Of a stretch of DNA of 64,000 bases, positions 48,001 through 60,000 are shown one piece after another (positions within the stretch are counted from its first letter, which is position 1; each line of letters opens with the position of its first letter). Under the pieces are notes generated by a model, which made no database searches, was not told the DNA's origin, and saw nothing but the letters and a program-made list of their open reading frames with translations. The stretch lies in assembly GCA_964017235.1 (NCBI GenBank), contig OZ024931.1:94273721-94337720 (forward strand), in the 5' to 3' direction. The position numbers were made by a program, and so were the translations under genes. Source of the DNA: Sabellastarte sp. h YS-2021 (Eukaryota; Annelida; Polychaeta; Sabellida; Sabellidae).

Positions 48001-51000
48001 TACCAGAGTCACGCGACATGGTTTTTGCTGAATTGGACATGTTTCCATGGATACTCCCAATGCTCTGTTTACCCACATGCCTTACCCTTTCTGTTTTGAC
48101 CTCTTCACAGCTTTTCTCTTCAGATGACACCTGATTTTCTAAAGGTACCACCGTGGCACCTATCTTGTCATTTCTTAATTTAACTCTGTGTAAAACTGGA
48201 CTTTGACTCACATAGCTTTCATTTCCTACTTGATCTGGCACTAAAACTGCATCAACTTTCTCTTCCTCACGCAATGATGTGGCAGTCACAGGTAAGGGAA
48301 ACCTCATTTCTGCTTTATCTTCAGGTGTCTGCAGCCCTTCTTGCTGTTTTAAGCTGCTTAAGTCGGGATATAAATTATCTCTAATTTTATACTTCAATTT
48401 GCCATCAGTACAGAGTGTTTTCTCTAAAGGGTTGTTTGTTTGTAGAAATGTGCTATCACTGTGGTGTCTTGGAATGCTTATGGTAGGGTATATAACACTA
48501 GAGCTTCCTGTAACAGCACCCTCAGACTGGGTTCTAGTGGCAGACTTTTCCTTTATAATATCATCAGACTCTCGACTGTGGCCCTCAATAGAAGGGGCAT
48601 CGGCTTCTTGTGACACCGTTATATCACTTTCGCTTCTGACCCGACCCGACAGAATAGCATCTGACAACTCTAAGGAAGAGTTTTCACCATTACAGTTCAC
48701 TTCTGTTGGAATGATTTTGCAGACAGAAATTTCATTCTGAGATTCAAATGATACGGTTTCACCAGTATTTACAGCGATTTCTAAGTCTCTGCCATGTTTA
48801 GCTGAGTCAGTAGATGGTAAAGTCAAACCCTCCGGATATTCATCCTTTTCCACGAGGGTAAAAAGCAGTGGACATCGGAATCTGGACTTGCCTTCAGAAT
48901 CCTGAAAAGTAGATACAGTGTTATCACTGAGAGTAAAAGGTTCAGATCTTGCTTCTGTATCTTCACCATAGTCTTGAATCCTTTGATTAGATTCAATTAA
49001 TGTACAATCATTTTCATCACTTTTGAAAACATTCACATCATTTTCTGAACACAGATCTTCTACATTACTGCCTTCACTTTCCTGGAATTGAACACAATTT
49101 TCTTCAGCAGATGTGCTCTTGCTTTCACCTGAATATTCCCCAACCGCCCAAGGTTCCTGGTATGAGAGGCAGTTTTCCTGGGGATCATCAGGTTCTGCAG
49201 GGTTTACAAATGACTTAGACCTCTCAACTCCAAAGACTGGTTGTTCCTGAACAGTTTGGGGCTTTTTAGCACCTTGCTTGGCACTGAAATCAAAGAGATT
49301 CTCCTCATTTATAGGACTTTTGAGGGTTCTCTTCTGACCAAACTCAAAGTAGTTTTCATCCTGCATCAAAGGTGGGCTCCTCAGGGCATGTTTCTGGGTG
49401 GTCCACTTTCCATGAGTTGAGGTGCTGTCAACGTTTGGGGAGCTGGTGACGCTATCATACTGCCGGCCCCCTCTGTAGGGGTTCTCAATCACAGAGCCAC
49501 AATTGGAGCAACTCATGGCAGAGCTGTGCATGAAGAGGCTCCCAGCAGATTTGATACTTCCATCTTCACGCGTGGTAGAGGGAATCATGATTTCCTGGGT
49601 ACAGGCCTGCACCTCCAAACTGTCCAGATGACACTGGTCTGGCTCCTCCACTGCCTCAAATACCTCACTACACCGGATAAAGTAACTCAGCACATACAGC
49701 AGCCGCCGGATGATATCCTGTTTCTTCCCCACCACCACTGTCCGTGACAGCTTCAGCGGGAAACCAATCGCTCCATACAGGTCACTGAAAAGTAACACAC
49801 AATACAAATCACTGAAAAGTAATCCATAGTACAAGTAACTACAAGTTAGGAGGTAGTGCATGTAACTACAATGTAACACATGGTACATATCACTGATACA
49901 GCTAACCATAAAGTAATGCTTAATGCAGGTCTCTGAAACATGATAAATACTACTGATCACCAAAATGCAGTACAGGGTATAGGTCACTGACATGTGATAC
50001 AACATAGATGTCACTGAAATGCAATGATAAGTTTGATCCCTTGTTAAAGTATTTTAATTGTGGGCTGTACAGTCTAAAATGGAAAACCCCAAAGTATTTA
50101 CCTGTTTGCTTTGCCTTTAATATATGCTGTGGCTATACCAGGCACCTGGTCCCTAAAAAGTTGGTTCTTGCAGCATAATATGGTACTGTTATCTATGTTT
50201 AAAATGACCAAAGTTGCCTTACTTGTTATATTTTTTGTTAAGTTGAATTAGAGGCATATTCTCATTGGCTAGTACTCAATCTTAAACAGGTGGGGAAATG
50301 ACAATTCAAGTTTTTTTTTTTTTGGTTATTGATGTTCTGCTTTGATATACAAAAGTTATAATTAATTTATAATTCCTCTTCAAAATCATTAATTGTAATG
50401 CTTTAACTGTACCATAAGACACTGTACAATTAATGGATTTCAATTAAGTGTTTCAGAAGTGAAATAGGAGAAAACATTCTGTTATTTCCAGGTGACAGAA
50501 TGGTAAAAACAGATATTCAAAGTGTGTAGCTCTGTAATTGGGCCCTATTTGATGTGTGACTACACACAGAATAACTGAGAATAAATATCAATTTTCACCA
50601 CCCTTAACCAATATACAAAGATATATAGTTATAAAACTGTCAATGATGTTAGTTGCATAGTGTCAGGTACACCTATTTTTAACATGTGTCTGAGAAAAGG
50701 GGTCACAAACAAGTGTTAAAAATAGCACCGGAGTTGCCTGTACCCCACAGCCCAGGGAAACCATGAGATATAGAAGAAATGAAACAGTACAAAGATCAGG
50801 AGACTGACATCAGCAAACGATGTCAGTTTTGTAAAGGTCCAAATAATGTTAGTAGAGAAAATAATGTTTAAGAGAGAAAATGACTGTAAATTACGAAGCT
50901 GTAAAATTTATTAAATGAAGTATTGCTATCAATACAAATAGCACACTTAAGTAAAAGTACATATAGTAATCAGATACGGCAATCTATATATCTTTCACAT

Positions 51001-54000
51001 AAGGGAAATATGTCTCAATTTAAAGATCACACCATGATTTAGCATACCTGCACTCCCAACCAATGACCCATCTAAGAATCAACTTTATACTCCTTTCTAC
51101 AACTTCTCTTTTGTACAGTTTCTGAGATAGGGTCCAGACAAGATTTTACAGGTCAAGGTCACTACAAGAAGGTCAAATCATGATCGTTGCTCACCTATAC
51201 CTTCTTACCAATGTCCCACCAAATGTCAACTTCCTGAACCTTGCAATTTACGATATATAGCCCAGACAAGATTATTAAGTTCAAGGTCACTACAAGGTCA
51301 AAGGTCCAATCAAGGTCAGACCATGATGTCGTGTACCTACACCCCCCACCAATGTCCCTACCAAGTATCAATTTCCAAAACCTTATGGTTTCTGAGATAT
51401 AGCCAGGACATTGTTTTAAAGGTCATGACCACTACAACTAGGTCAAAGGTCAAATCAAGGTCACACCATGAAGCTGAATACCTACATACTGTAATATCCT
51501 CACGTATATAAGCTCTATTAATACCTGGGCTTCTGTGGATTCCCCTTTAGCTCAGCTGGTTAAAGAGCTAGAATTGTATTTATTTATGTGTGTAATCAAA
51601 AGTCCGAGTCATCCAGTCACAGCAGAACCAATCAATAATTTCTCCAACTACAATACCCCAACCAATGTCCCTACAATTACCAACTTTCTACACTTTACAA
51701 TTTCAGAGATATAGACCAGAGGAAATTTTTAAACTCAAGGTCACTATGGCAAGGTCAAAGGTCAATTCAAGGTCTCACCATTGCATTGTACACCAACACC
51801 CCCTACCCAATATTCCTACCATCTTTTTCCCGCCACCTGCAACAGACCCATAACCATGTGAAAAAATTTTCAATTGACTTATTTACATTATACTGTTGAA
51901 AGTAAAACTATCAAAATGATATTTTCACATCAAAGATAAATGATGAGGTTAAACACCAGTAAAAGGTGACGAAAATGATATGTTTTTACCTGAGTTGAGC
52001 CCATAAAGGGTTATAAGGATGAGATTTGGCAAGGGCATCAAGCTGAAACACAAGAAGATGTCTGTACACAATATGAAATATTAGACTTGGATGCTGAGGC
52101 AATACTACTTAGCCTAATTGTTTTTATTATGGACATCTAAAATTACTTTACTATATTTTTACTTTTGTTGACTTGTTTTCAAACAAACATTTATTAAGTT
52201 TAAGTTTTAAAAGTAAATCATTTCCACTTGGGAGTATGTTATCATAAAACTGGATACAAATGCAAGAGGCTGTTTCACTATTAAAATTGGACATTGAGAA
52301 ATACAATAAATGTACATAGAGTGTTGCACTGCACATAACAATGACCCAACAATGGAACATGTGGGGAATACACAATAGCAAAGGTGAAATATCATTTGTG
52401 ATTACCGACCCATTTTGCAGAGTGTTTGTCAAGATAGGTTCTGGATGGAGTTCCCCCAGCTGGGACGACAGTGGGAACCCAGGCTAAGTGCTGAGTCAAG
52501 ACAGCTGTCACCAGACAACTCACAAACCTAAATGTGATGATAAAAGAAAGATTCATGAGTGACAATAATACTAAAAGTTATGATAAAAGTATCTATTGCT
52601 TTAGCATTTCGACATTAATTCATGATGTATAACTTCTGAAACAGAACTAGTTACGTGGTCATTGGTTTCCATTTTCAGAAAAAAAGCAATAAAGTATCAT
52701 TAATCAGCTTGTACTGACAATCCTATGACCACACACACATGTCATAGGAGGAATTCACACTAACTTGAATGAAACCAGCAACAAACAAGTTACATAGAGT
52801 CAGTAGAATTACCATTTACTCTATGAAATTCCCCCGTTTCACACACCACACCATGACATGCAGTCCCAATCAATGTATAATTGACATCCCTCTCCGGCAA
52901 AACTATTACCCTCTGCCCCCACCAGACATACACGTCCCTCAATGGATTGGTGATGTCACAGTTACAATATCTAACATGTCATAAGCAGTGAACCATTCAT
53001 AACAACACCAGCATCGCTCCAGAGTGATATCTACCTAAGAATTTCTTTAAATCTCTTGATCACAAGCTACCATGTGAAAATAATTTACTAACACTGACCA
53101 TCATTTATAACATGGTCATGCATAAGTAAGGATGTTCATTTGTCTGTCATGTTTAATAATCTGTCATGTTTATCGTGAGAACTTACTTGTTCTTTGGGTT
53201 GAATTTTTCCACCAGGTACATGAATTCTCTGAGGAAGGTGGTGCACAGCTCTCCTTTCTTGGTGGTGGACGTCATCATGCTCAGCCACACCGGCTCCCTT
53301 AGTCGTGGACTCAGGTACAGGTTAAACAGACTGTCACAGAAGTGGTCCAGTGCCTAAACACAGACACACAAATATACAAAAGGAAGTGGTCCAGTGCCTA
53401 AACACAGACATACACATAAACAGAAGTGGTCTAGTATCTAAACACAGACACTCACATAAACAGAAGTGGTCTAGTATCTAAACACAGACACTCACATAAC
53501 CAGAAGTGGTCCAGTTCCTAAACACAGACACACACGTAAACAGAAATGGTCCAGTGCCTAAAGACACAGACATACACATATACAGAAGTGGTCCGGTGCC
53601 TAAACACAGACATACATAAACAGAAGTGGTCCAGTGCCTAAACACAGACACTCATGTAAACAGAAGTGGTCCAGTGCCTAAACACAGACATATGTAAACA
53701 GAAGTGGTCCAGTCCCTAAACACAGACGTACATAAACAGAAGTGGTCTAGTATCTAAACACAGACACACACGTAAACAAAAGTGGTCCAGTGCCTAAACA
53801 CAGACATATGTAAACAGAAGTGGTCCAGTGCCTAAAGACACAGACATACGTAAACAGAAGTAGTCTAGTATCTAAACACAGACACTCACGTAAATAGAAG
53901 TCGTCCAGTTCCTAAACACAGACACACATGTAAACAGAAGTGGCCCAGTGCCTAAACCAGACATGCATATATACAGAAGTGGTCCAGTGCCTAAAGACAC

Positions 54001-57000
54001 AGATATACGTAAACAGAAGTGGTCTAGTACCTTAACACAGACATACACGTAAACAGAAGTGGTCTAGTATCTGAACACAGACACTCATGTAAACAGAAGT
54101 GGTCCAGTTCCTAAACACAGATACACACGTAAACAGAAATGGTCCAGTGTCTAAAGACACAGACATATACATATACAGAAGTGGTCCAGTGCCTAAACAC
54201 AGACATGTATACGTAAACAGAAGTGGTCCAGTGCCTAAACACAGACATATGTAAACAGAAGTGGTCCAGTGCCTAAACACAGACATATGTAAACAGAAGT
54301 GGTCCAGTGCCTAAACACAGACATATGTAAACAGAAGTGGTCCAGTGCCTAAACACAGACATACGTAAACAGAAATGGTCCAGTGCCTAAACACAGACAT
54401 ACAGGCCCTCCATTCTAGAAAGACCCACTCTTGTAAGTGGTTGAGTGAATGAATATGGATATACAGTTCAACATTCATTTGGCTCTTACAGAAGTGGTTA
54501 GGTGACTAAAGACAGACATATACAGGTTATACTGGCTATCACAAAAGTAATCCAAAATGTATGTTTACAATAAAACTAAAGACATAATGCGTTACCTCAA
54601 TTGTTGCATTCTCAAACTGAGGCTTTGATTTGAACGATTTCTCTATGATGAGACCCATCTTGTTGACATGGCCCTCAATCAATGTGATATGTGAGAACAC
54701 AAAATTCTGGAAATGTCTGCAAATACAGTTCAAGTAATGGAAATGAACAACACAAAAATAAAGTCAAAGTTCATGTTTTACCTTCCGTTTTAACTGCAAG
54801 GGTCATATTGGGACAGGCTCTCAGCTTTGTCAATTGTGGGAGTTGAACCGCTCAGCAGTGAGAGTCTGTGATTTGATGCCAAACCAACTAACCACTAGGC
54901 TACTGAGGACCTCACACAGAAATAACAGAACTTTCTAATATTTTAAGTTTACAACTGCATATACAGTGTTCAAATTGTAAATCTCTATGAGATGCGTAAA
55001 CAGTGTATCTATCCTGCCCATAACATTAATCATGAACTTTACAGAACATACACATCTTTCACTGACATGTATTTTGGTTGAAATAAGTTTTTAATTTTAC
55101 TTGAGAACTAATAAAGTCTAGAGACTGTGTTATGTTTCTGTCTTCAATATCAAAAGGGTGAAGCTTACTTTGTCTTCTCCTCCTGGCCCTCAGGCATGTT
55201 GAACACAATCCCAATGCCAATCTGTGGTGGCCTTTTACTGGCAGGCAGAGGCTGCAATACCACAAAATAATGAGTAGTAGACATTTTTATATGGTCAACA
55301 ATGCACTGAAGCTTTTACCATTTAACAATTTTAACATCGATTGCAGAATTTTCTGGAATTTAAAACATTTTTTCTATTTCCCAATTCTTCTACTTTTTAA
55401 ATTAGAAGACATACCTTCTCTGTACTGCAGTCGGACAGCCTGGCCTTCATATGAATTTCAAGGGAGGTGTTCCTATTGCGACGAATGCGGTGGATATAGG
55501 AGCTCGAGCTGGTGCTGGAACTGCTTGGTGAGGGGAAGGGTGTTGTGTGGCTGCCATGACTTGATGGTCCTGTCATAATATCAACAAATACTCAGCCAAT
55601 CAGATTGTTACAGCATACAGCTAGCCAGACTTATTCAGTGTACTGCCAATAAAACTGATAACCAGGCTGATTCAATATACAGCTGTACTACAGTAGACAG
55701 TGCACACATTCATATAGAACTAATAGAACTAATAACAGATTTGAAACTTAGTCTTAGCTTCGAGCAGCTGAGATAAAGCTGAATCTTGTTTCAAGCCATG
55801 CTTATGTCAAAAAACCATAAACATGTTCATAGATCCAATTTTTAAAGAACAGGAACTTTTCTGCATTGAAATTCACCACAAAATGTTTAACATCAATTAA
55901 AATTAAAAAAACTAAACATGAAATTTGATCAATTACATTTTTATTTGAATGTCACATAATCAAATTCTTTGTTGATATGTGCTCATAAAATACTATCTGA
56001 ACAGTATTTCAAAACTAGAAATAGGACGCCCTGTTGATAGTAGCTGCGACATATGAATAGAAACAGGATAGCATAGAAGAACGCACATTATCATATGTAA
56101 TGTCCACCCCATGAACCTTTTGCAAAAATTGTACAGTAGTCTTACAAGACCCTGTTTCATTTGTAAAATATATCAATGATGCTTAAATATTTATTAGTAT
56201 ACATGTAAATTATTTCAGCTTCATGCCTTTTTGGATTGGTTGGGTCGAAAATTTTGACGAAATCGCTCTATCTTGCACGGTTAAGGAGATAGAAGCGAAT
56301 TTCTGTTTTTCTAGTTTTGGCAAAAATGTGAAAATTCAAAATGGCCGCCATTTTTGGGAAGAGGGAAATTTTTTGAAAATTGCAAAGGGAGAGGAAAATT
56401 TTTAGAAAATTGCCAAGAGTACATTTCTCAGATACCCTGTGGGTCGAAAAGTTGGACGAAATCACTCTATCTCGCACGGTTAAGGAGATAGAAGCAAATT
56501 TGTGTTTTTCCATTTTTGGCAAAAATTCGAAAATTCAAAATGGCTGCCATATGTGGGAAGATGAAAATTTTTTGAAAATTGCCAAGAGTACATTTATTAG
56601 ATCCCCTGTGGATCAAAAATTTCGACGAAATCGCTCTATCTCGCACGGTTAAGGAGATAGAAGCAAATTTGTGTTTTGCCATGTTTGGCAAAAATTCGAA
56701 AATTCAAAATGGCCGCCATTTTTGGGGAGGGGAAAATTTTTTGAAAATACCCTGTGGGTCGAAAATTTCGACGAAATCGCTCTATCTAGCACGGTTAAGG
56801 AGATAGAAGCAAATTTGTGTTTTTCCATTTTTGGCATAAATTCGAAAATTCAAAATGGCCACCATTTTTGGGGAGGGGAAAATTTTTTAAAAATTGCCAA
56901 GAGTACATTGCTCAGATACCCTGTGGGTCGAAAATTTCAACGAAATCGCTCTATCTCGCACGGTTAAGGGGATAGAAGCAAATTTGTGTTTTTCCATTTT

Positions 57001-60000
57001 TGGCAAAGTAGCTAAGTAGCTATTACTCAGTTAGCTATACAGCTATCTTCACCAAAAGCAATCCCATGCAAGCTATTAACCCAATAAATACCCATACCAA
57101 ATTTGGTAAAGATAGGATAAATACTTTTCCTTCAAATGAGCGGAAACCAAGTGTCTGGACGGCGGACGGCAGACACTGGACAAAGCAAAAATAATATGTC
57201 CACCCCCCAGTGGGGTGGACATAATAAGGTGTATTTGAAACCAAAATTTAGGGCAACTATTCTGTCATTTTGTATATGTTTATATTCAAACCATAACAAA
57301 TGAAAAAACACATATAATTCAGTTAAGATGAAATAATGCTTGAGAATATAACAAAAATATCTGAAACAATGTACCAGTCTTACATTTGAGACCAAATCTG
57401 AGACTCAATTTGGACATGACTATTATGTGAATAGCCAAGTAGTTTCAGAACAAATTGGTCTCAACTTGAGACCAAAAACTGAGACTTGATATAAAATTGG
57501 ATCTTTAATGTTTCAGGAATACAGGTCCAGTGTACTACTGATCAAACTAATACAGCTCATCAAACCGATACAGTTTTCTACTGATATAGTAGTGTTGTTA
57601 ACGGTTTACCGGTATGCGGAATATCGTTTCGTTTTGGTAGAAAAAACGAAATCCGCAAAGAATATTTGGGAACCGGTTTTTGAAGACGTTATTATTTTAG
57701 GCTTTCTAATGGCTGATACTTCATCAAAACAACAAAACATATATATATTTTGTAAAATATGTCACATTTTTACCTTATATTGAGGAAAAATCACTTTTGC
57801 ATGCATAAAAACATCTCGCGAAAGCCACTTCCATTTACAAGTTATCGCTCATGTACACCCGCGAATAATTTTTCAGTGCACAGAGCGTACGAAATACCGG
57901 ATTTCGTTTCGTTTCAAAGCCCCGGTAACCGGTTCTGATTTCTGTAATCGATGCCACCACTATGATATAGTATACAGCTCATCAAAGTGCTACAGTATAC
58001 AGCTCATCAAACTGATACAGTATACAGCTCATCAAACTGATACAGTATACAGCTTATCAAACTGATATAGTATACAGCTCATCAAACTGATATAGTATAC
58101 AGCTCATCAAACTGATACAGTATACAGCTCATCAAACTGATACAGTATACAGCTCATCAACCTGATACAGTATACAGCTCATCAAACTGATACAGTATAC
58201 AGCTTATCAAACTGATACAGTATACAGCTTATCAAACTGATATAGTATACAGCTCATCAAACTGATACAGTATATAGCTCATCAAACTGATACAGTATAC
58301 AGCTCATCAAACTGATACAGTATACAGCTTATCAAACTGATATAGTATACAGCTCATCAAACTGATACAGTATACAGCTCATCAAACTGATACAGTATAC
58401 AGCTCATCAAACTGATACAGTATACAGCTCATCAAACAACTACAGTATACAGCTCATCAAACAACTACAGTATACAGCTTATCAGAATTTTTTATTACAC
58501 AGCAACTCAGACTTATACATTTTAGGGCATAAAACATAAACATCTAAGACAATTTTGGTCAATGCTTAAATTTTTTACACATTTGCATTCATCTATGCCC
58601 CAATCTTGAAGGAACCAAAAACTTGAGCAATATAGCAAGAAATAAAGTTTACAAGTAGACACCCTGAAAGACATATTGGCATCAACAATACAAATCACAA
58701 AACAATCTTAACTAAAACAAAAGTTAAAATTTCCAGTCCAAGAATTTATGTAAAATCTGCCCCAAATTCTGAAAACACCATTTCTTTTACCACAATTTCA
58801 ACTAGACCTAGCGCACTGGAGAACCGATACAAACTGTATCCACCAGAAAGACAACTCACCAAAGCCAATAAACCATCGTTTAACCTTGAAGGCGAGGCTT
58901 GAAGTCAAATCTGACCACATCAAAAGATTTCCAGTCCATGATTTCCAAAAGGTTGGTTTCACATTGCAAACCTCTTGGACCAATAATAAGCGATTTATAA
59001 GTACTTTTAAATTTGCCTATCCTCATTTGACCTTGAAGGAGGGGCCCAAGGTCAAATCTGACCACATCAGCAGATTCCCAGCCTATGATTTCCTACAGGT
59101 TGGTTTGCCATTGCAAACCTCTGGAACCAATAATAAGGGAGATATAGGCACTTTTAAAATCTGCTAAGTGGGATAATTTGGCACTCCGCGGATGACCTTG
59201 AATGAAGAGCTTCAAGGTCAAATGTCTGCATGCTTGTAGAGGACATATATATATAGAGAGAGAGGACATATATATATATATATATATCTGTTTCACATAT
59301 CAACTATGAAGAGATTCAATTTTCTAGACACGAGAACCAGCCATTAGAAAACGGTTGATAATTTTCAAAGAAAAGCCTGCAAATTTGGTGAAGCTAGCTG
59401 GTCTAGTTTTCCACTTAGACAGTTACCGCCAAAAATCTCTCTATGTTTGGCAGTGGTGGCTTACTAAACACTAAACCAAAGTATCCACCGGATGCATACA
59501 ATTATACAGTGATACAACTGATAGTGTAACAGTGGACTTTTCTTACCAGAATCTACTATGCCACTGTCACCAGTGTCTACTGTTGCCAGAATGTCCAGAC
59601 TCCTGTGAGGAGGCGGGCTGGGTACAGCAACTGGGATACTATGAGCTGCAAGAAGAGAGTAATAACACAAATATACAAAGTTTAAAGATAAACATGGGAC
59701 ATTTCAAAAAAAATTGGATTAGTGAAAGATCAGCCAAACATGAAAAAATCCCAAAATCAGATAACGAGTAAGGTTCAGATTTCTGTTAAGCTAATTTTTT
59801 ATTTAAATTTTGGATTAGCTTTGATTCTTCCATTAAAATGGATGAAATATGGTTGAATCTTCTTCACGTAACACAAAAAAACTTTATGTCGTTTATGACT
59901 ACTGATTTAAGCCAAAGATTAGCCGAGCAATTTTCTGCAAACTTTAATCTGATTACGGCTCAGTCAAATCCTTCTTTGTAAATACTGCCCCAGCTATACC

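Noticed and set aside
49785..50014. N-terminal extension of the long - strand ORF (from Met at 50014) as real FNIP coding
   Set aside because: It lies upstream of a good acceptor at 49784, is built of degenerate repeat copies, and the preceding exon (51990-52042) joins in frame at 49784 to give the conserved [15 protein letters not shown] text.
51541..51613. Functional tRNA gene
   Set aside because: Box A is good but box B is degenerate and no acceptor or anticodon stem can be formed.
54032..54286. 84-codon ORF on the - strand with CLGTGPLL repeats
   Set aside because: By-product of the acceptor-derived minisatellite; out of frame with the FNIP exon.
56223..56967. ORFs on both strands with [11 protein letters not shown] or [14 protein letters not shown] text
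   Set aside because: Same N-core array in element F1.
57960..58485. CRISPR-like array of regular 25-bp repeats
   Set aside because: No distinct spacers; a plain tandem minisatellite in an animal genome.
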